Made by a program: the position numbers and the translations under genes
The notes under the pieces: model-generated
The model's database searches: none
The model's input: the letters and a program-made list of their open reading frames with translations, nothing else
What the model was told of the DNA's origin: nothing
DNA from: Valencia hispanica
Taxonomy: Eukaryota > Chordata > Actinopteri > Cyprinodontiformes > Valenciidae
Assembly (NCBI GenBank): GCA_963556495.2
Contig: OY747709.1
Span: 16,043,900 to 16,107,899, forward strand
Length of the DNA: 64,000 nucleotides
Direction of reading: 5' to 3'
Shown: positions 1-10,028 of the stretch, piece after piece
Position numbering within the stretch: position 1 is the stretch's first letter
Layout of the letters: each line of letters opens with the position of its first letter

Positions 1-126
1 GAAATCCTTCCACCCCACAGCCATCATCATCTACAACAACAACTCCTTAAAGAATGAATTATATGAGCTATACCAACACCTATTTTCCCTCTGGGATCAA
101 TAAAGTATTTTTTAATTGGAATTGAA
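1..126 (+). mobile_element. 3' end of a Rex1/L2-like LINE
   Basis: This is the terminal ~125 bp of a non-LTR retrotransposon, starting at the window edge. It carries the tract CTCTGGGATCAATAAAGTAT followed by a short A/T-rich tail. The same sequence recurs at 14301-14435, where it follows recognisable LINE reverse transcriptase, so the identity rests on that internal match. Coding sequence upstream lies outside the window. Confidence 0.75.
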
Positions 127-559
127 TTGAATTTTATCCCAACTTTACGGACAGCAATATATTTATACAGCCAATCAATCTATCTTGGAGTAGCCAACTA
201 TTTTAAGCAACTCCAGTTTAATACTTTGTGAACTGCCACATCTCAGCCCTGTTTAGTACAAAATTTGCTGACTTTTAACGTGTGTTATACAAATTCACAG
301 ATGGATGTCATTTTTCCACCAAAGATACATTTATGTCAAGCAAATCTCTATAGTGTTCTCCAGAGCAGAACTCCAGGAGAAAAACAAGCACTTAACCCTT
401 AAGGATATCTTGCAGGAGGAGTCCTGGATGATTTCTTATGGCTGCTATTACTGTTGGTGAAAGTGAAAACAGATGACCTTTGACTCTTTACACATTCAGC
501 ATTTGATCCCCCCCCCCACACACTCCTTTATTATTTAAAGCTGTGTCAGAATGAACAAA
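127..559. other. No gene or repeat recognised
   Basis: AT-rich sequence with a C-run at 510-518. I see no coding signature, RNA gene or repeat that matches another part of the window. Confidence 0.5.
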
Positions 560-912
560 GATCTTGTATTGTCCAATTCCAAATTCCAATTAATGCTTCA
601 GCTCGTTCATTCAATCAGTTTGAAAGTTTTCTATCTAAGGTAACCAAGCAGATTGCATCAAGTAATTGACTTGCAGCATTCACTCCTCCTGGACGAACAT
701 GTAGCAACAGTCACCAGTTGCCTGTGTTGTGTTGTGTCGTTGATTTCACAGCAATCCCTCATTCTGAGAAAGCATGTAGCGACAGCGGAGAGGAAAAACT
801 CCCCTTCAACAGGAAGAAACTTCCACCTGGCTCAGTACGAGCGGCCATCTGCCACGACCGACTGGGGGTTTGAAAAGACAGATCAGAAACACAATAAAGA
901 ACATAAGCAATA
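560..912 (-). mobile_element. L2 LINE 3'UTR fragment
   Basis: The block around 760-870 (GAGAGGAAAAACTCCCC, then CCATCTGCCACGACCG) recurs in the same order at 59800-59900 and 63410-63520. At 59568-60285 this block lies between an L2 reverse transcriptase C-terminus and the LINE 3' tail, so it is 3'UTR of that family, on the minus strand. The 86-codon open frame here is an accident of the UTR. It is more diverged than the other two copies. Confidence 0.65.
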
Positions 913-3193
913 AATAATATTTAGAGCAGACAACAGAACTGACTCGTCCTGCTAGTTAAATTCTCATCAGATTCTACTCAGCCAACCAGACTGTAGCTCT
1001 AGCACCCACATCGCTAAAACAGGCATTTCCCCTCCAGTTTGAACTGGGATTCAGTTATTAAAATACTTAAAAAAGAGAATCTGAGCATTAAAGATAAAAA
1101 GTTAAACTGCACCTGATGTTCTCTTTTATGCATAGGCGTCATTTTAGCTGGTGACATATCCCCGGACCAAGATGACACAGTCGAAAGGGAGGACAGTATC
1201 AACAGGTGGCTGATTCACTGCAGGTATCTCTTTAATCGAAGGTGTTTTAAACACTTGCTCCATGCATGCATGCACAAATGGCACAGGCCCATGCGTGCAT
1301 CCTCCAAGCAATATGACATTATTGTAATTAAATGTTTTTTGCTTAAAAGTAGACGTACCAGTAACGGGGACGAAAATTTGAATAGGCCTATTGGACTTTA
1401 TGAACTTCAGATGCTTTCAAAGCCGCATAAAAATAAATGTTGTTTCCCCAAGAATTTCTCCTTGCATGGGTTTATTCATCTCTCTCACATATGCTGTAAA
1501 TACAAAACAACGGCAGTAAAAGTAAATATGCCATTAACTGTAGTGAAGCTGGAGATTCTCTGCACAGAACGGCCAGGGTTGCCAAGGAAACGCGTTTGTT
1601 TTTGTTGTGCATTCTTCTTCCCGGGCGAGCGTCTCCACACTTCAGGGATTTTCGTAGCTCCAAATCCAAGACTACGATCTGCCGCTAACACACATGGCCT
1701 ACAGTGTAAGCAGTCTGGTCTCATCCGAGCATCGGGATGATTCTACTTAGCCAACAGCCTGCTGGCTTTCAGTCCCGTTTGAAAAATTAGACAAAACAGT
1801 CTGGCTTTCAACTTTTATTGATTGAATAAAGGTGAAACGTCAAACGGATGAATGCAGCACTTATATATGAACAGGTAATAATAATTGTCCTCAGCATTCT
1901 TCAAAGCACGCTCATGTTTATGGTTATTGTCCCTAGCAATTTTAAAAACAAACTGACTCCCTTGTTTACGCTCAAGAAAGTATCTGGTGCGCACGAGAAA
2001 CCAAATTTTTTGTTTTGCCCAGTTTCCCTTAGGGGCTCCATAGTTTGCTGTATTTATGAAAGGAGAAGTTTCTTAGTGGGAACCACAATCTAACACAAAC
2101 TTTATTATTAACTCAACTTCTGAGTAAAAGTTAATCTAATGTGGTATCATGTGATTCATCTAGTTTGCCACTGGAAGCTACTTGTATATAAAGGGGTCGA
2201 GTTAAATGAATATTTTTCGTCTTTGACCATTTTTATTTTTATTTTTTTAGAACGGGGAGAGAAAAATCTGAAGGCTATCGGACATTTGGACAGATTACAA
2301 TTTACACCCCTGACCTCAGACATTTTCAATTTTATGCACAGAGTACAGGTAACTTACTTGGATTAACCTCTTTGACCCTGCAAGCAAAAATAGAAATTAC
2401 AGCAAAACTATTCATTACTGTTCCATCTATCGTATTAAATCATGGCACTATTTATAGTTGTTATAGTTATTTATAGTATTTATAGTATATCATTGGATGG
2501 TTTATACAATGACTTTCCTTTCTTCTTATAACTGGTAAAGGAGGGCTGGATATGGCCAAAGCTCTTTGCATGTCCTATGTTTCATTCTTGGAGTTGGCTC
2601 ATGTGTAGACCATGTTTCAAATTGCTTTTGTTTTTTTGTGAGTGACATTTTGATTTAATACAGGGTTGTTGTTTTTTTGCTTGTTCTACTCATTGCAAAC
2701 ATTATGACCAGGGCTCCCGTGAGAGAAGAGCCGCTATATTTCAGTAGAATAAATAATTGATGGGTTAAATAATGGACAAATAAACAAGAGAAAAGTATTT
2801 ACTTTTCCGGTTTGTTTATTGATATTTAGGGAAGGTTATACTCTGTATAAGGCAAACATGAGTGTTTTAAGGATCAGCATGTAAAATAAATTAGAGTAGG
2901 CAATGGACCAGAGTCATTTGCCAGGATTTTCCTCTGTTATGACATTCTTTTTCTGCGGAAATCTTGATATGCAGCGGTTCTGCAAGCTCTGCAGGCTCTA
3001 GCAAACAGGTCAGCGTACTGATTTGAAAGTCAAAACAAAGCCAGTTCTAATTTGGTTTGAAGGAAACACTGAACCGGTCCCAGTATTCATTTGCATCCTG
3101 GTGACAAGCCAACTAGCACGCGGCTGCTCTCAGTGACACGAGGCAGGCCACGCAAGGTAAAGGTCTGCGCTAGCCGTGAGCCTGGCCACTTGA
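913..3193. other. Long stretch without a recognised gene
   Basis: No open frame here looks like a known protein, and I see no TE ends. The 161-codon frame at 1255-1740 has no recognisable domain. A CpG-richer patch at 1560-1700 contains GTTGCCAAGGAAAC (1579-1592), which resembles an RFX X-box (see findings). Confidence 0.4.
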
Positions 3194-3445
3194 ATCATCG
3201 CTGTGTCCAGTACAACAGAGGCTGTGTTGTTGTGCAGCGACAACACTGAGGCTGATAATATTACTCTGGATATGATACAGTTATTGGACAACATTGTGTT
3301 CGCTCCAGCTGAGCTGCTCGGTGGGTACCGACACGGTGCAGAGCTGGTCATCTACAGCTGTGTGTGACAGCCCCCAGGTGTGAGGCTGAATGAATGTACT
3401 CAGAGAGGCTGCAAACTCAGCAACATCCTCTCCTCCATAAATAAA
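3194..3445 (+). other. Candidate terminal coding exon (weak)
   Basis: A 57-codon open frame (3194-3364) ends in TGA at 3365-3367 and has ordinary-looking protein composition, ending in residues AELVIYSCV. An AATAAA signal follows at 3440-3445, about 75 bp after the stop. A CAG at 3208-3210 could serve as a splice acceptor, but the pyrimidine tract before it is poor. I do not recognise the protein. An open frame of this size can occur by chance. A processed pseudogene or simple coincidence remain possible. Confidence 0.18.
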
Positions 3446-4085
3446 GATTCTTAAAGCATTGTTTGTCTCCGTGCTCTCTGTAGATGCAGTTCTGGGTACC
3501 AGACGCTCACACTGATGCAGTTCAATCTGACATTTCTATTGCATCTGTGCTTTCGTTTTATGTCTGCAGAAAGAAATAAGACCGACGTCTCACCTTACAC
3601 TTTTAAATCAGATTTTTATCTCACTTAAAACAAACCAAAAAAAAAAAATTTGAAGCAGTTAAAACCTGACATTTTTTATAACAGTGGGAACTACTCTCAG
3701 TATATTACTTTATATGATTAGGTACCGTACAATTTAACTTTTAAATAGGCACATTCGTACCCATTTCACATTTAATTTAGAGGATATAGATTAAAATATC
3801 AGAAATTTGGCTTGATGCTTGAATATCTGAAAAAAATATGACAGCTGCACATTTTGCTCACTATATTTGTTGATGTTTCTCCTTGCTGGTGGATTTACCT
3901 CCTGCTTCAAAGTTTCAAAAAACAAAACAAAAACTCAAAGTGTGTCCAGATCAGCAGCTGCGGCTTGAATATACCACTATGGATTGTGCCTCAAATTGTT
4001 CTAACCTTCAACACTTATACCTGTATACAAACTTTTTCCTAACATAAAACAAAAGTACAGCAGCACATACTTGTTTGTATTTTTT
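3446..4085. other. No gene or repeat recognised
   Basis: AT-rich sequence with several A-runs. Nothing supports a gene. Confidence 0.5.
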
Positions 4086-4200
4086 CAGTTTTTACAATCC
4101 CACGTGAAAGTGTGGAAGGCAACGGGGCTTCTTCTGTCAATTCTTCAAGATGTTTCACCTCAACTAAAATGGCTCCTTCGGTTCTGAACATAGCTGGAAG
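4086..4200. repeat. Repeat fragment with 30-bp inverted partner
   Basis: 4086-4115 matches the reverse complement of 6780-6809 at 29 of 30 positions. Just downstream, CTTCAAGATGTTTCACCTC resembles a sequence I associate with fish Penelope-like repeats. That association is from memory and weak. No coding sequence is visible. Confidence 0.35.
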
Positions 4201-6325
4201 TAACATGCTTATCGGTAGGGTAGTGTCCGTCTAAATTAGATGCACAATGTAAATACTTGAGGATTTCTGCAACATTTAATTAAATTAATTACTTTTTTTT
4301 CCAAGAAAAAGTCCAATGTTGTGAAAAATTTGAATATTATGTTTTTATTTTAATCTTTTTATCTTCCAAAAGAATTTAGTGAATATAGGTCGAAGTAAAA
4401 AATTCGGTCTGCTGGTTGGCTTCTAGTAAGCAGAGGAAAGCTGCACAGTTCTTGATGGTTGAGGTGCAATAAATAGGGATTGGCAGGTCAGATAATAACA
4501 GATAAAAGGTGCAGGATGGTGGAAATACATATGAAATGCTTTCATCTTTGCAAGAGAGTTATTTTCTGGTTAGTGTCTGAGTTGAAAGATCTGTTAGGCA
4601 CTCATTCAATCACAGAAACAGTTAATCTCACTGGTTGCAGTGAAGCTTTGTTTTTGGATTTTTTTTTCTTTTAAACCACATCTCTGGTTGTTCTCTTGCT
4701 TACTTCTTAGACGAGGTGTTGTTTTCTTTCAGAGCTGTCAACCTCTGTATGTTTTTGTTTTTTCACACCCTGTTCAGAAGATGTGTGAAAATCTCCAGAT
4801 TGGAGGGTTGGATGTCTCTAAAAAGTCACCAGCCCACCTGAAGATGCTCCAGTCACATGCCCTCTGCACGTGTTGTCCACTTGCCTCCTTTTAAAAAGCA
4901 TCCACATGCTCTCGGTTATGTATTACATTGTGTTTGTGTTGTTTCTCACATGCAGCTGATAAAGTGGCCACTCAGCGGTATTACAGCCGTAAGCATCGCT
5001 GTTCGCCGGGAAGCTGAAAGCTAAGATTGGATGAAGATGATCTCAGAAACAGCCTTCATGTCTGGCTGTCAGATTGCCTCGGGCCCCCTTTCACAGCAGT
5101 GGACCCAATCATTCAGCCTAAGTAACTTGTTGACGCAGGACTGTCCTCCAGCTGTCTGGGTGGGCTGCGCTGTTGTCCCCCCCCCCCACAGATTTACTCT
5201 CCAGGGGGAATTGCTATTACATCTCCTGTTATTATTTGCCATAAAAATGCACTGAATGGCGACCAACTCTGAGGTGCAATAAAAAGCAGTGGGGTGTGAG
5301 ATGGCGTCTGCGCATCATCAATCAGACACACTAGTGAAACATTGGGCCTCTCCTCACTGGGTAGTGGAAATTGATTTTTCTGTAAGTCTCAGCGATTAGG
5401 GTGTGAAGAAAGGGGGAGTGATGGTGGCTTGGGGAGGAGATCAGCCGACCTGGGAAGACTGGGATGAAGTGAGATGGAGCTATGGGAGGAAATAGAGGAA
5501 AAGTTCACACAGGTCTGTGACTGCTGATCTGACCTTTGTTTGGCTTTTTTATTTATTTCTTAAATTATCTGGGAGGTGGATTCTGCAGCCAGGTCAAAAT
5601 GTGGACAAAATGTGAACAAAAGCACTCAACAAGATTAATCCAGGTGAATAAAAAGCACGTTTTTCACCACAGACATGTTTATGTTCCAATGAGAAAAGCG
5701 GTTGTGTAATTAACAGCCCTAATAAAAGCTGCAGCCAGGCAAGGCGACCCACTTCCATGGCTCTGAGACAGTACATGCTCGATTCAATCAGTCCAATAGT
5801 ATTTATAGTCTGACTTGACTAACATCTGATAGCTTGCGGAGCAGGCACATGCTGAGGTGGTGGTGGTGGTGGTGGGGATTTAGGGACCCATGATGTCCAT
5901 GATGCACCCAAATACTGTTTTCTTGGAATGAACAACAACAAAAAAATTCTTTATAGTTGCTTTGTTTGTTTCATTTTTTGGAGTGTGGGGGTGTGTGGGG
6001 GCCTGCCCATGCCCCTCAACATCAGCATTTAACTAATAATAACAGTTTAGCTAAGTAAAATGATCTGGCTGCTGTCAGTCGCATGATGACCGTTAACCAA
6101 TGCTCATCCTTACTGTGCCACCACTCCTGAGCTGCTTTGCTTTGTGGGTGAGGCTGCCGGTGAGTAGGATGTACACCATAATACAGGAGTACTAGATTAC
6201 TATATACCCGTTTTTAAGTTGTCTTGTGGCAACTGATTAAGTGAAATTAGCATGATGCTGTGTGTGCATTGTGCAACTGTGCGACATAACATCACCTGTT
6301 CTTTTACAAAGTCAGCTGCTAATAT
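4201..6325. other. Stretch without a recognised gene; (GGT)n tract
   Basis: No recognisable protein or TE. Simple sequence includes a C-run at 5178-5188, (GGT)n near 5855-5876 and G/T-rich sequence at 5980-6005. Several short open frames show no domain. Confidence 0.45.
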
Positions 6326-6823
6326 TTGTCAATTTTTTTCTTCCCCAGGGTCCTTGTAGTGGTGGTTTCAGATCTCCCTTGCCCCCTTTCCCAAACACAG
6401 AAGTGGTTTGGTCGCAGAGAAACCTTCGGATTTTCAGTTTATTTGGCTGCTCCAGTGTGTTACAAAATGCTTGGTCCGCTACAGGCTGGGAGAAAAAAAT
6501 TACGCAGCCTCAGTCGGTCCCTTCGCTCTGGGTCAGGTGGCCTCCATCACTTTGATGTAAAGAAACAGCACTGCGACTTTCAGCCGAGGAACACATCTCA
6601 GAACACAGGTGCAGCCTACCTTCGGTTCGATCTCCGCTCCTTTCACCTAACGTTATTATCAGGCGCATCCTCACCGCTGGACATCGGATCTGGGCTGGAG
6701 GAAAGCGGCTGTGAATTGAATGAAATTACTGTTGTAAAGAAAGATTTGACCCACAGATTCTCTATCCCTGCTGACAATCCCACATTTTCACGTGGGATTG
6801 TAAAAACTGGGGCTGCAGTATGA
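6326..6823 (+). other. Unassigned open frame (165 codons), possibly TE-derived
   Basis: An open frame with higher GC and CpG than its surroundings. A good splice-acceptor-like sequence, TTTTTTTCTTCCCCAG, ends at about 6349. The translation has no domain I recognise. Its last codons overlap the 30-bp inverted repeat at 6780-6809, and the Tc1 relic begins directly after it. It may be part of a TE whose other end lies at 4086, or a chance frame. I would not call it a gene. Confidence 0.15.
6780..6809. repeat. Right partner of the 30-bp inverted repeat
   Basis: Reverse complement of 4086-4115 with one mismatch. The pair begins and ends CAG/CTG and spans 2.72 kb. No target duplication is evident outside it. 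Confidence 0.6.
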
Positions 6824-7296
6824 CTGATCCGTATTAAGGAAAGGATGAATGGGGCCATGTATCATAGGTTTTTGGGCAAAAACCTCCTTCTCATCAGTGA
6901 GAGCGTTGAAGATGAAATGTGGCTGGATCTTCCAGCATGACGATGATCCCAAACACACCACCGGGGCAATGATGAAGTGGCTACGTAAAAAGCATTTAAA
7001 GGTTCTGGAGTGGCCTTGCCAGTCTCCAGACCTCAATCCAATAGAGAATCTGTGGAGGGAGTTGAAAGTCAGTGTTTCCCAGTGACAGCCCCAAAACATC
7101 ACAGCTCTAGAGAAGACCTGCATGGAAGAATGGGACAAAATACCAGCTACAGTGTGTGCAAACCGGGTGAAGATCACAGGAAACATTTGACCAAAGGGAA
7201 CTGATCAACCTCTGTTTGGTTGGCAATGACTGAGGTCAGACCAAGGTTACATTTTAAAGTATTGAGGTGAACTTATTTTCTACACCATTATACAAA
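6815..7296 (+). mobile_element. Tc1 transposon, 5' remaining part (outermost layer of nest)
   Basis: Contains the C-terminal third of a Tc1-type transposase gene and the following 3' sequence up to CACCATTATACAAA. The element stops at about 7296 where LINE sequence starts and resumes at about 14436 (AAAATTCTTTAAGAATCAT). Joining the two parts gives the order I expect for Tc1 3' sequence. The 5' terminal repeat and the N-terminal transposase coding region are missing. Confidence 0.8.
6838..7085 (+). pseudogene. Tc1-type transposase, C-terminal fragment
   Basis: The frame from 6849 encodes the end of a DDE transposase. It shows an [12 protein letters not shown] motif around the second catalytic aspartate and the family signature [11 protein letters not shown] near its C-terminus, which includes the final catalytic acidic residue. 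A Tc1 transposase is normally about 340 residues and binds its own terminal repeats in the nucleus to cut and paste the element. Only about 80 residues remain in one frame. Other frames before and after carry pieces of the same protein, so it is frameshifted and N-terminally truncated. Not functional. Confidence 0.85.
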
Positions 7297-8035
7297 ATCT
7301 ATCAGAGATCTCTGGTCAGGAATAGAAAAGATCACAGGCTTTAAGAACAGAAAGGATTGGATAGATGGAAGTCTGGAGTTCTTTGATTTCTCCAGTGCAT
7401 GTAACACAATTCAGCCTGATTGGCTTAGTTAGAAACTCCAGAAGACACAGGTGGAGCCTTCAACAATCGCCTGGATCAGTGACTACCTGATAAACAGACC
7501 ACAGTTTGTGGAACTGAAGAATTGTGTGTCAAACCAGGTGGTCAGCAGCACAGGAGCACCACAGGGGACCGTACTCTCACCATTCCTTTTCACTTTGTAC
7601 ACCTCAGACTTCCAGTACAAATCCGAAACCTGTCATCTGCAAAAATAATCAGATGACTCTGCAATTGTCGGGTGTATCAGAGATGGACAAGAAGCTGAAT
7701 ACAGAGAGCTGGTGGACTGCTTTGTGACATGGTGTGGAAACAATCGTCTTACTTTGAATGTGAATAAAACAAAGGAGATGATTGTAGATTTCAGAAGAAA
7801 CAGGGATAAGTCAAACACTGTTTCCATCATGGGAGAAGAAGTGGAGGTGGTTGAGGAGTATAAGAGTTCACCTTAACAACAGACTGGACTGGAGACTGAA
7901 CAGTGAAGCTGTCTACAAGAAGGGACAGAGCAGACTATACTTCTTGAGGAAGCTAAGGTCCTTCAACGTTTGCAGCTAGATGCTGCAAATGTTCTACAAA
8001 TCTGTTGTGGAGAGTGTAATCTCTTCAGCCATCAT
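7297..8035 (+). mobile_element. Rex1/L2-like LINE, 5' piece (middle layer of nest)
   Basis: A 5'-truncated non-LTR retrotransposon inserted in the Tc1 element. It encodes decayed reverse transcriptase up to CAGCCATCAT at 8026-8035, where the ERV was inserted. Coding continuity resumes at 14057. The LINE copy itself must predate the ERV and postdate the Tc1. Confidence 0.85.
7380..8035 (+). pseudogene. LINE reverse transcriptase, broken
   Basis: Translated frames show the reverse transcriptase motif GAPQGTVLSPFLFTLYTSDF (frame at 7451-7648), followed in another frame by the region after the catalytic aspartates, then VNKTKEMIVDFRR-type and YFLRKL-type sequence in a third frame. The enzyme would copy LINE RNA at a nicked chromosomal target. 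Frameshifts near 7640 and 7860 and in-frame stops show that it is dead. Its C-terminal end lies at 14062-14300. Confidence 0.8.
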
Positions 8036-8419
8036 TGTTAGGTAATTGTTGTGGTTTACCTAAAACAAGTCACACACAAAAGTCGGAGATAATTTAGACA
8101 ATAAGCTCTGCAGAGGTAGATGTGGTTCAATCAGTTCTGCAGAGGGAGACCAGCAAAATACGGTAAGGAATGAGCCAACCGTCTGTCTGTTATCAGCTCC
8201 TGTCACTCGTCTCCCACTGATCTCATCACTGGTCTCAAAGGGTCTCCCCTCTGCAGGCTCTCTTTATTTAGTCACACTTCATTAACATATTAAAAGAACA
8301 GGATGTCATGCACAAGAGCATGTGACTGAAACCAAAATGACATTTAAAAAGTACATTAGAACTATGTGATAAAAACACCCTGAGAAAATAATAATACACC
8401 ATTATTATTTTCCCTAACA
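8036..8419 (-). repeat. ERV 3' LTR (384 bp)
   Basis: Identical in length to 13673-14056, with two differences by eye (near 8299 and 8386). On the element strand it starts TGTTAGGG and ends CCTAACA. An AATAAA on the minus strand near 8264-8272 could act as a TATA-like or poly(A) element. Confidence 0.95.
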
Positions 8420-8430
8420 TTTCCCCCCTG
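8420..8430 (-). promoter_or_regulatory. ERV polypurine tract
   Basis: On the element strand AGGGGGGAAA lies immediately before the TGTTAGG start of the 3' LTR. This is the position and composition expected of the plus-strand DNA primer for reverse transcription. Confidence 0.85.
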
Positions 8431-8719
8431 AAATGTGGTTTTTCAATGTGATCACGAACAACAAAAAGTTGTAAAATAGGTAACAACTCTAATAATATAA
8501 AAATATAAGAATCATAAAAACCAGATAACAAAAGGTTGCAAAATAAGTAGCATCCCAAATTCAAAAAAGGTAATAAGACATATAACAAAGAAATTGCAAA
8601 AGTAAGTAGCAATTTCAAAAAGGTATTTATGCGAGCTTCACCTAGACATCATCTAATTAATCGCTACCTGAACAGTAGTTTAGATTAATGGAATCATAAA
8701 AGGTTTTTACACATGTTAA

Positions 8720-8938
8720 TTACACTTCATCTTCTTCTTTATTTCTGTCTTCATCTTCAAGCCTCTGATTAAGAAGAGAGTATTGGACCATTGTGTTAGT
8801 TATCATCTTATTCATCATTTGTTTTATACATGGAAGAACACAACTAACAAAAATGCAGAAAAGTATCAAAATTACAATGAATGGCATAGCTATTTTTAAA
8901 AGAACCTGATACCACCTGCCAGTTGTCAGCCAGGCCAT
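8720..8938 (-). pseudogene. ERV env remnant: transmembrane segment and cytoplasmic tail
   Basis: The open frame holds one strong hydrophobic span (about residues 15-38, including PFIVILILFCIFV) followed by a charged tail containing YSLL, a YxxPhi-type sorting motif, and an acidic end. This matches the anchor and tail of a retroviral Env transmembrane subunit. No fusion peptide, furin site or heptad region is present, so most of the surface and transmembrane subunits is deleted. Its frame differs from that of the env N-terminal remnant; the deletion junction lies near 8935. Non-functional as an envelope. Confidence 0.7.
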
Positions 8939-9165
8939 TCTTCAGAATGGTGTGGGATCCATGAACAGACATAACAGCTGGTATTGAAACCTAAACGTTT
9001 TGCAGTCAAATTAACTATTTGGTACCAGGTGTTCTTGAATGCATGGTGGGTTAGAATTTTTGCTCTTCTTTCCTTTGATGTCTGGGCGTTATCAGGTGTG
9101 AGGAAAAAGCAGTGGAATAGAGGCAGGCAAACTGCCAGACAGGAGGGGAGCAAAACTAGTTTCAT
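8926..9165 (-). pseudogene. ERV env remnant: signal peptide and start of surface subunit
   Basis: The first ATG is at 9165. It opens with a hydrophobic signal-peptide-like stretch (MKLVLLPSCLAVCLPLFHC), then about 55 residues with two Asn-linked glycosylation sequons (NLT, NTS) and several cysteines, and stops at 8926. Position, after the integrase end and before the 3' LTR, supports env. The reading frame does not continue into the transmembrane remnant. Confidence 0.6.
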
Positions 9166-9313
9166 GTTGGCTAGAGGCAAATAAGAGGACTAGCCCTCCA
9201 AAACAGAGGTTTGACCACTAAGGGGACAGGGATGCTGTTCTGCTGGGTTTGAGACCAGAGGCCCTATTGGTCACTCTGTCCTTTGTAGCCCAGACTTCCC
9301 CACTGTCCCGTGT

Positions 9314-9574
9314 CTAGTCCCCTAATTGCCTTTGCAATTTGCAGTGTGAGATGTGTATCCACGAGGGTCTCTCAGCGATTTTCACAGCCGTGGGCGTGGT
9401 CAGCAGGACTTCAAAAGGTCCTTCCCAGCGGGGACTCGTCCAGTTCTTTTTAATCACTTTGATGAATACCCAGTCTCCAGGTTTGATTGGCTTTTCAGGA
9501 TCCTGCAAAACAGAAGGAGAGATAGGCAGATTGTGTGCGCTTTGCACTTCTTTGGCTAGGATAATTATCTTCAT
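9314..9574 (-). pseudogene. ERV integrase C-terminal domain remnant
   Basis: The translated frame carries [14 protein letters not shown], then [20 protein letters not shown] and a WIH..HCK end. This is the SH3-like C-terminal DNA-binding domain pattern of gammaretrovirus-type integrases. It starts in a different frame from the upstream pol remnant, with the junction near 9583. The catalytic core with its D,D-35-E residues is absent. Integrase would join viral DNA ends to host DNA; this fragment cannot. Confidence 0.85.
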
Positions 9575-9578
9575 GTAA

Positions 9579-10028
9579 TCAGCTAATGGGATTTCTTATA
9601 CATGTTAGGCATGTTTTGAAGAAATGTTTTAAGTATGCTTCCAGGTTGTATGTTGTAAAGTGTTGCTGTATTATTGATACCATCCCCCCTGTTGAGGCAT
9701 GGCAAGGCCCATGGCTCACAAACGCAGCAGCTTTAAACAGTGATTTGGGTAAGATGGGTTTATTACGAACTTCATAAAGTCCATTTTTGTTTAGAATGGC
9801 ACCTGTTGTTAATAATTCCTCAATTACTGGTTGAATTCCTAACTCTGCTTCCACAGAGAGGGGATATTGTCTTACTCTGGGTCTAAAATGTGATTTAGCA
9901 GTTATTTGAACGGGAGCAATGGATGAGAGTAGGCCCACATCAGTGGGGCTTTTAGACCATAATGTGTCAGGGACTTCTTTGAGTTGCTTTTCTTCCTCTT
10001 CAGTCAATAAGAGGGTTTCTGCTTCTGG
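9579..10028 (-). pseudogene. ERV pol remnant: reverse transcriptase start fused to integrase HHCC domain
   Basis: Same frame as gag and pro. The first ~75 residues after the stop at 10029 match the N-terminal linker and fingers start of a retroviral reverse transcriptase (DTLWSKSPTDVGL, then RVRQYPLS and VIEELLTTGAI). The frame then passes without a break into an integrase zinc-binding domain with a histidine-histidine-cysteine-cysteine pattern (H..H region at HGPCHAST, then CLTC). The catalytic palm (YxDD), connection and RNase H are missing. The in-frame deletion makes a short chimera that cannot polymerise DNA. Confidence 0.85.

Noticed and set aside
1255..1740. 161-codon plus-strand frame
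   Set aside because: No recognisable motif, several overlapping frames of similar length, no promoter or poly(A) support.
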